From positions 1 to 33,513 of the forward strand of contig NZ_BPQJ01000060.1 of assembly GCF_022179185.1 (NCBI RefSeq): a stretch of 33,513 nucleotides of DNA. Direction: 5' to 3'. The DNA comes from Methylobacterium frigidaeris (GTDB lineage Bacteria; Pseudomonadota; Alphaproteobacteria; Rhizobiales; Beijerinckiaceae). Position numbers and translations under genes: made by a program. The notes beneath the pieces were generated by a model, which saw nothing but the letters and a program-made list of their open reading frames with translations, had not been told where the DNA came from and searched no databases. This document shows positions 29,876 through 33,513 of this stretch, piece after piece (the first letter of the stretch is position 1; every line of letters starts with the position of its first letter).

Positions 29876-31366
29876 ATGCAACTCCTCGATATCACAAAAG
29901 CCGTATGCGACGTCATAGATGCAACAGATCCTGCCAGCGACGATTTTCAGGTCGCAAAGTTGGCTCTGGAGTTGAAGCTTGGGCTAATTCAAGTTGTAGA
30001 GACTGAAATAGCTTCAAGCTCTGACAAGGACATTGCTTGGACACGTGTTCAAAGGGCAGTCAAGATAGCGTTTGGCGAAGGTTATGTTTTAACTCAACAC
30101 GGGGTTTCAAAGTCCTTAGGCGCGAGTTTGTCTCCAACTCGGCAGGCAAAAGTTGTATCAGGCGTTTCAAATTTCTTAGACCGTCTTACGTTTGCTTGTG
30201 GACTAAGTTGTTTTCTTACTTCGGGAACACTTCTCGGCATTATTCGGGATGGTCAGCTTATCGCTCACGACGATGATATAGACTCAGCCTGTATTTGCAA
30301 TAGTTCGGACAATTTCAACTGGGCTTTGGAGTGGAATCACGTCTTTAACGTTATAAATAAATCTGGAGTTGCAAAAGCTGAGAGACACCTTCCTGGACTG
30401 CTGCATGTAACTATTCAGCTAGATTCAGGCGATACATTCAGATTTGACCTTTTCGCCGCACGGATTGAAAATGATAGCTTTATTGAATATCCTCTCAATG
30501 TAAATCTTATCAAAAAAATAGACGTTGTTCCGATCAGGCGTATTAATTTTTTGGGATCAGATGTTAGTATACCTGCAGACCCAGAGCGGTTTCTCTGGGC
30601 GAATTATGGAGACGGTTGGCGTATTCCAGATCCGCTTCACAGATTTGATTGGAGTTTAAGTGCGAAACAATATCATGATAGACTGATGGCTATGAATGAT
30701 AGACCGCCGGCCGTTCAATGGTTGCGAGATCAAATTCGACCCCTAGACGGCCCTGGTCAAGCCACATCATCGTCAGATTTTGGCAGTTATAAAATTTCGG
30801 CCCTCGATCATTCACTTCGTCTTTCGGGACATAAAGCTCCTTCAGTTCTTCTATTTGGAGCAATGAGCGACGTTCTCGTTCGAACACTAAACCAGCGTGC
30901 AGACGCAGGCGAACTAACGGTAGTAGTTGTTGATTTTACAGATCTTCTCGACGAGGATTTTGGGGATTTGCGACAGGGTGATAGAACAATCACTCAATCC
31001 GTATTGAGCCAGATGAGCTCCGGCAGAAAATTTTTCTTTAACGATCAAGCGCGTCTCAGATCATATCTGACAGCGCTCGGTAGAAAGTTCGATGTGATCT
31101 ATCTTGATACCTGCACGCGTGCGCGAACGCTATCAGCTTTTAGCGTCCTTGCTGAATTTCTTGATGAAACAGTTATAGTTACTTTTGATGATTTTTTGTT
31201 TGAGGATAAGGGTGTATTTCGTTCCGGGCAATATGAAGCACTTATCGATCTTGCAAAGACATCGGACTTCCGCTTTTCATGGCTGGGGCGAACGAATTGG
31301 TCGCAGGTTATCTTCTCATGCGTGAATAATACATCTGCAATCGAAGCAATCTCGCGGAGGTCATGA
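29876..31366 (+). CDS. LicD/fukutin-type phosphotransferase with extra C-terminal domain
   Basis: This 496-aa protein starts at ATG 29876. Residues about 80-255 match the LicD family: FLTSGTLLGIIRDGQLIAHD and the metal-binding HDDDIDSACI, then LLHVTIQLDSGDTFRFDLFA and FLWANYGDGWRIPDPLHRFD (the Y-G-D-x-W-R-x-P block). This family transfers phospho-alcohols such as phosphocholine, ribitol-phosphate or glycerol-phosphate from CDP-activated donors onto glycans; fukutin and FKRP are eukaryotic members. Residues about 320-490 form a second domain (APSVLLFGAMSDVLVRTLN, ELTVVVVDFTDLLDED, KFDVIYLDTCTRARTLSA) with a Rossmann-like alternation of strands and helices; I do not recognise it. The gene lies 184 bases after the secreted protein, and a TagD-like gene follows 139 bases downstream. 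Confidence 0.8.
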   Translation: MQLLDITKAVCDVIDATDPASDDFQVAKLALELKLGLIQVVETEIASSSDKDIAWTRVQRAVKIAFGEGYVLTQHGVSKSLGASLSPTRQAKVVSGVSNFLDRLTFACGLSCFLTSGTLLGIIRDGQLIAHDDDIDSACICNSSDNFNWALEWNHVFNVINKSGVAKAERHLPGLLHVTIQLDSGDTFRFDLFAARIENDSFIEYPLNVNLIKKIDVVPIRRINFLGSDVSIPADPERFLWANYGDGWRIPDPLHRFDWSLSAKQYHDRLMAMNDRPPAVQWLRDQIRPLDGPGQATSSSDFGSYKISALDHSLRLSGHKAPSVLLFGAMSDVLVRTLNQRADAGELTVVVVDFTDLLDEDFGDLRQGDRTITQSVLSQMSSGRKFFFNDQARLRSYLTALGRKFDVIYLDTCTRARTLSAFSVLAEFLDETVIVTFDDFLFEDKGVFRSGQYEALIDLAKTSDFRFSWLGRTNWSQVIFSCVNNTSAIEAISRRS

Positions 31367-31505
31367 CAGTTTGTTGGTTGGTGATTTGCCTCGCCGAACA
31401 TCTAGAAATCGATTTTATAGGCCGAACATCCGAATGTAAAATTTGTAATAATCTTACCTTGTATGGGTCAAGGGTTCTAGTCTCTCAAGGTTCAAGCGTG
31501 AAAGG

Positions 31506-31970
31506 ATGACGACTTTGACTACTGTGCTTACATACGGAACATTCGACTTGTTTCATATCGGCCATTTGAACCTTCTTCGTCGATTGTCTCAATTAGGTGA
31601 CAAGTTAGTCGTTGGGTGTTCGACTGATGCTTTTAATGAAAAGAAGGGAAAGCGAACGGTTGTGCCATTTGCCCATAGGCGAGAGATACTAGAATCGATC
31701 CGTTTTGTTCACAAAGTCATCCCAGAAGAGAGTTGGGAGCAAAAGCGTGTCGATATATTAAGGGAGGAGGTTTCTCTGTTCGCAATGGGAGATGATTGGG
31801 CTGGAAAATTTGATGAATTAAAGGATATTTGTCAAGTAATTTATCTTCCTCGAACGCGTGACGTATCTACGACGGAAATAAAGCAACTTGTTGCGGCGAT
31901 GCATGGCGAGAATGTTTTGGAGCTCAAGAGAATTGTAGAACGTCTCAAAGCAATTACAGACTCCTTTTAA
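31506..31970 (+). CDS. TagD-like glycerol-3-phosphate (polyol-phosphate) cytidylyltransferase
   Basis: This 154-aa cytoplasmic nucleotidyltransferase has all signatures of the TagD/GCT family: LTYGTFDLFHIGHLNLLRR with HxGH for CTP binding, VGCSTDAFNEKKGKR, VPFAHRREILESIRFV, FAMGDDWAGKFD, and YLPRTRDVSTTEIK, matching the family's RTxGISTT block. It should make CDP-glycerol from CTP and glycerol-3-phosphate; activity on other short polyol phosphates is possible. The length is typical for TagD. ATG 31506 is immediately preceded by AAAGG, too close for a good ribosome site; TTG 31515 is an alternative start with better spacing. Next to the LicD-type gene it would supply that enzyme's activated donor. 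Confidence 0.87.
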   Translation: MTTLTTVLTYGTFDLFHIGHLNLLRRLSQLGDKLVVGCSTDAFNEKKGKRTVVPFAHRREILESIRFVHKVIPEESWEQKRVDILREEVSLFAMGDDWAGKFDELKDICQVIYLPRTRDVSTTEIKQLVAAMHGENVLELKRIVERLKAITDSF

Positions 31971-32109
31971 TATTTGGCCTGTTTTTGTCAAAATCAGTAG
32001 TTCATTTAGCGAAGGTGGCAATCATAGCGTAATTACCCAAGGGGGGTGGAGACGGCTCGGATCAGTCGCGGCGCGGGGTCGGGTCCCCCCTTGCCGGTTC
32101 CCTGTCGGT

Positions 32110-32244
32110 ATGAGCCGCAGTGACCTCGAGCGCCTGAGCAAGGAGGAACTGATCGAGCTGGTGCTGAAGCTGCACCGGCCCGAGAAGACTTCGCGCACCT
32201 CGTCCAAGCCGCCCGCGAGTGATCGCAAAGAGCGGCGCGAGTAG
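32110..32244 (+). pseudogene. IS66 TnpC N-terminal fragment
   Basis: ATG 32110 opens MSRSDLERLSKEELIELVLK, continues LHRPEKTSRTSSKPPASDRK and meets TAG at 32242 after ERRE. This is the leucine-rich N-terminal helix and linker of IS66 transposase TnpC, cut short after 44 residues. Confidence 0.8.
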
Positions 32245-32280
32245 GCCCGCCCGGGCGGGCTCGGTCACACCGTCAAGCTG

Positions 32281-32750
32281 ATGCCACCGGCCTACGTGAA
32301 GCCGTACGTCAAGCGCGTGAAGACCGATGCGGCCATCGCCGAAGCCGTGAGCGGCCCGACCATGCGCTTCGTCGCCGTCAAGACCGTCCATCGGCAAGCT
32401 GTGCTGATGCTGCACAAGGTGCGCGATCTCATGGTCCGGCAGCGCACCGTGCTGATCAATGCGCTCCGAGGTCACCTCGCCGAGCTCGGCATGGTGGCGG
32501 CGCAGGGGCCCGCCGGGGTGAAGGCTATCATCGCCGAGTTCTGGGCTGACCAAATTAGCCTGCCGGCGTTGGCGAGATCGGCGGTCTGCCGCCTCATCGG
32601 TCAGATCGACGACGTCGCCGAGGAAATAAAGTAGGCTAAGGCGGAGATCGTCGCCTGATGCCGCAACGACGCCGCGAGCCGCCGCCTGCTGACGATCCCC
32701 GGCATCGGGCCGATCACCGCGAGTGCGATCGCGGCGGCTGTTCCCGATCC
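32281..32750 (+). pseudogene. IS110-family transposase fragment
   Basis: An open segment (32281-32634) reads PAYVKPYVKRVKTDAAIAEA, then RFVAVKTVHRQAVLMLHKVR, RQRTVLINALRGHLAELGMV and CRLIGQIDDVAEEIK, all from the N-terminal DEDD domain and linker of IS110 transposases. After TAG 32632-32634 it continues AKAEIVA, a second stop, then CRNDAASRRLLTIPGIGPIT and ends near VPDPR. The first acidic residues of the catalytic site and the Tnp_20 C-terminus are missing. The stop falls at the same position as in the copy at 20925. Confidence 0.82.
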
Positions 32751-32954
32751 GAGGGGCGCCGTCAAGCGAGGCACCGCCAGCACGCTCACGCGCTCGGGTT
32801 CGGATGCTACGGCGACAACGCGTAACGAGGGTGGAATAAAGGGGAGCAAGTGCTTCGGCATAGGGCGGACCTGGGCGGCCATCACCCTCATCCAAACCGC
32901 TGCCGGCAACCTGGGTCCCGCTTCCTCGGCATCACACGAAGTACCGGAGAACCA

Positions 32955-33350
32955 GTATTCAACGCCCGCTGACACCCGCGGGCTGACCGAACTGGCGGCC
33001 TCGACCCTGGCGCGCAAGCGGCGCGAGTTGGAGCGAGACCTCGATGCCATCCTGAAGGCCCCGGCGACTGGCGATCTGGCTCAGGCGCTCCAGGCCAGGA
33101 TGCGCCGGGCGCGCGACCAACTCCTGACCTTCGCGGCCTTCCCGGGGAAGGTGGACGTGACGAACAACGCCTGCGAGCGCGCCCTGCGGTCGGCGGTTAT
33201 CCAGCGCAAGATGACGAACGGCTATCGGGCAATGTGGGCGGCACAGGGCGAAGCGGACGTGCGCACCGTCATCGCCACTGCCGCGCTCAGGACAAAGGTG
33301 ACGCCCTTCGCAACCCTGCTTGCCACCATCACGGCCTGCCGTGACGTGGC
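32955..33350 (+). pseudogene. IS66 TnpC C-terminal fragment
   Basis: The plus-strand frame gives STLARKRRELERDLDAILKA, ALQARMRRARDQLLTFAAFP, GKVDVTNNACERALRSAVIQ and TNGYRAMWAAQGEADVRTVI, the conserved C-terminal part of IS66 TnpC including the N-x-x-E-R-A-L-R motif. It parallels the same region in the 488-bp derivative at 19239. The natural stop has been lost and the frame runs on into the next IS66 end. Confidence 0.8.
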
Positions 33351-33460
33351 ACCTGCGCGTGCGCCGCTTCCGCATCTGCTGCGGGGCTGGGCTCACGCAA
33401 GGTACGCCGCAGCGAACAGTCGGCCGAGGCGCAGACCGACATCGGCATGGTGCTCGGGGC

Positions 33461-33513
33461 GTAATTACTCAGGGGTGCGCTCGGTCGCGGCGTGAGGCCG
33501 GCGAGGAGCCGAT
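33461..33513 (+). mobile_element. IS66-family left end, truncated by window edge
   Basis: GTAATTACTCAGGGGT at 33461, followed by GCGCTCGGTCGCGGCGTGAG, is the same kind of terminus as at 19239 (GTAATTACCCAGGGGGTGGGCTCGGTC region). The element continues outside the window. Confidence 0.7.

Larger units (their letters stand above)
32029..33350 (+). mobile_element. IS66-family remnant containing an IS110 fragment
   Basis: GTAATTACCCAAGGGG at 32029 is an IS66-type left end and marks the sharp border between the AT-rich island and GC-rich IS DNA. The N-terminal part of TnpC follows at 32110, an IS110 fragment occupies 32281-32750, and TnpC's C-terminal part resumes near 32955. The DDE core of TnpC and the accessory tnpA/tnpB genes are missing. 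The stretch 32760-32950 is not recognised. No right end is identified before 33461. Confidence 0.75.

Noticed and set aside
1..33513. CRISPR arrays, tRNA or rRNA genes
   Set aside because: No regularly spaced repeats and no tRNA-like or rRNA-like segments were seen on reading both strands.

Overview
The backbone is GC-rich DNA of an alphaproteobacterium, most likely Methylobacterium/Methylorubrum or a close relative in the Hyphomicrobiales. The pointers are MucR-type regulators, an RHE_PE00001-type DUF1612/HTH protein, and densely nested IS66, IS630, IS5 and IS110 remnants. The genus is an inference from gene content; no rRNA or tRNA was found to anchor it. The window reads as an accessory region (genomic island or megaplasmid segment), not core chromosome.

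Region 1 (1-10.0 kb) is GC-rich accessory DNA. It holds a tyrosine-recombinase-like integrase cut by the left edge, a DUF1612/HTH protein, two MucR paralogues that have lost zinc ligands, a PPP-type phosphatase, several small hypothetical proteins, a decayed HEAGH-type (M41/FtsH-like) peptidase, and two complete HigB-HigA toxin-antitoxin modules. Each module has a visible promoter and palindromic operator. Region 2 (10.0-12.1 kb) has strong hairpins, possible micro-ORFs and a head-to-head chimera of two truncated IS630 transposases.

Region 3 (12.1-32.0 kb) is a mostly AT-richer glycan-biosynthesis island broken up by IS debris. It encodes a 994-aa glycosyltransferase (repeats + GT2 + GT4), a small repeat-only protein, a GT8-like transferase, a SAM methyltransferase with an N-terminal zinc-ribbon-like element, a 1287-aa enzyme (repeats + WbsX/GH99-like + GT4 + GT2), a second repeat-only protein, a secreted WbsX/GH99-like protein, a LicD/fukutin-type phosphotransferase with an extra C-terminal domain, and a TagD-like cytidylyltransferase. 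The run 23.6-32.0 kb is co-directional and looks like one operon or two. A recurring unit of about 40 residues (DxxFYLxxNPDV...DPxxHYxxYGxxEGRxP) links the two giant enzymes to the two small proteins. The last two genes suggest that CDP-glycerol or another CDP-polyol is made and that a polyol phosphate is added to a surface glycan.

The mobile-element debris is unusually legible. A 488-bp internally deleted IS66 derivative has a perfect 8-bp target duplication inside an IS630 transposase. An IS5-family element flanked by CTAG interrupts a serine-recombinase pseudogene whose frame is restored on removal. A 299-bp internally deleted IS5/IS1031-like element is flanked by TTA. Region 4 (32.0-33.5 kb) is an IS66 remnant containing an IS110 fragment, with another IS66 end running off the right edge.
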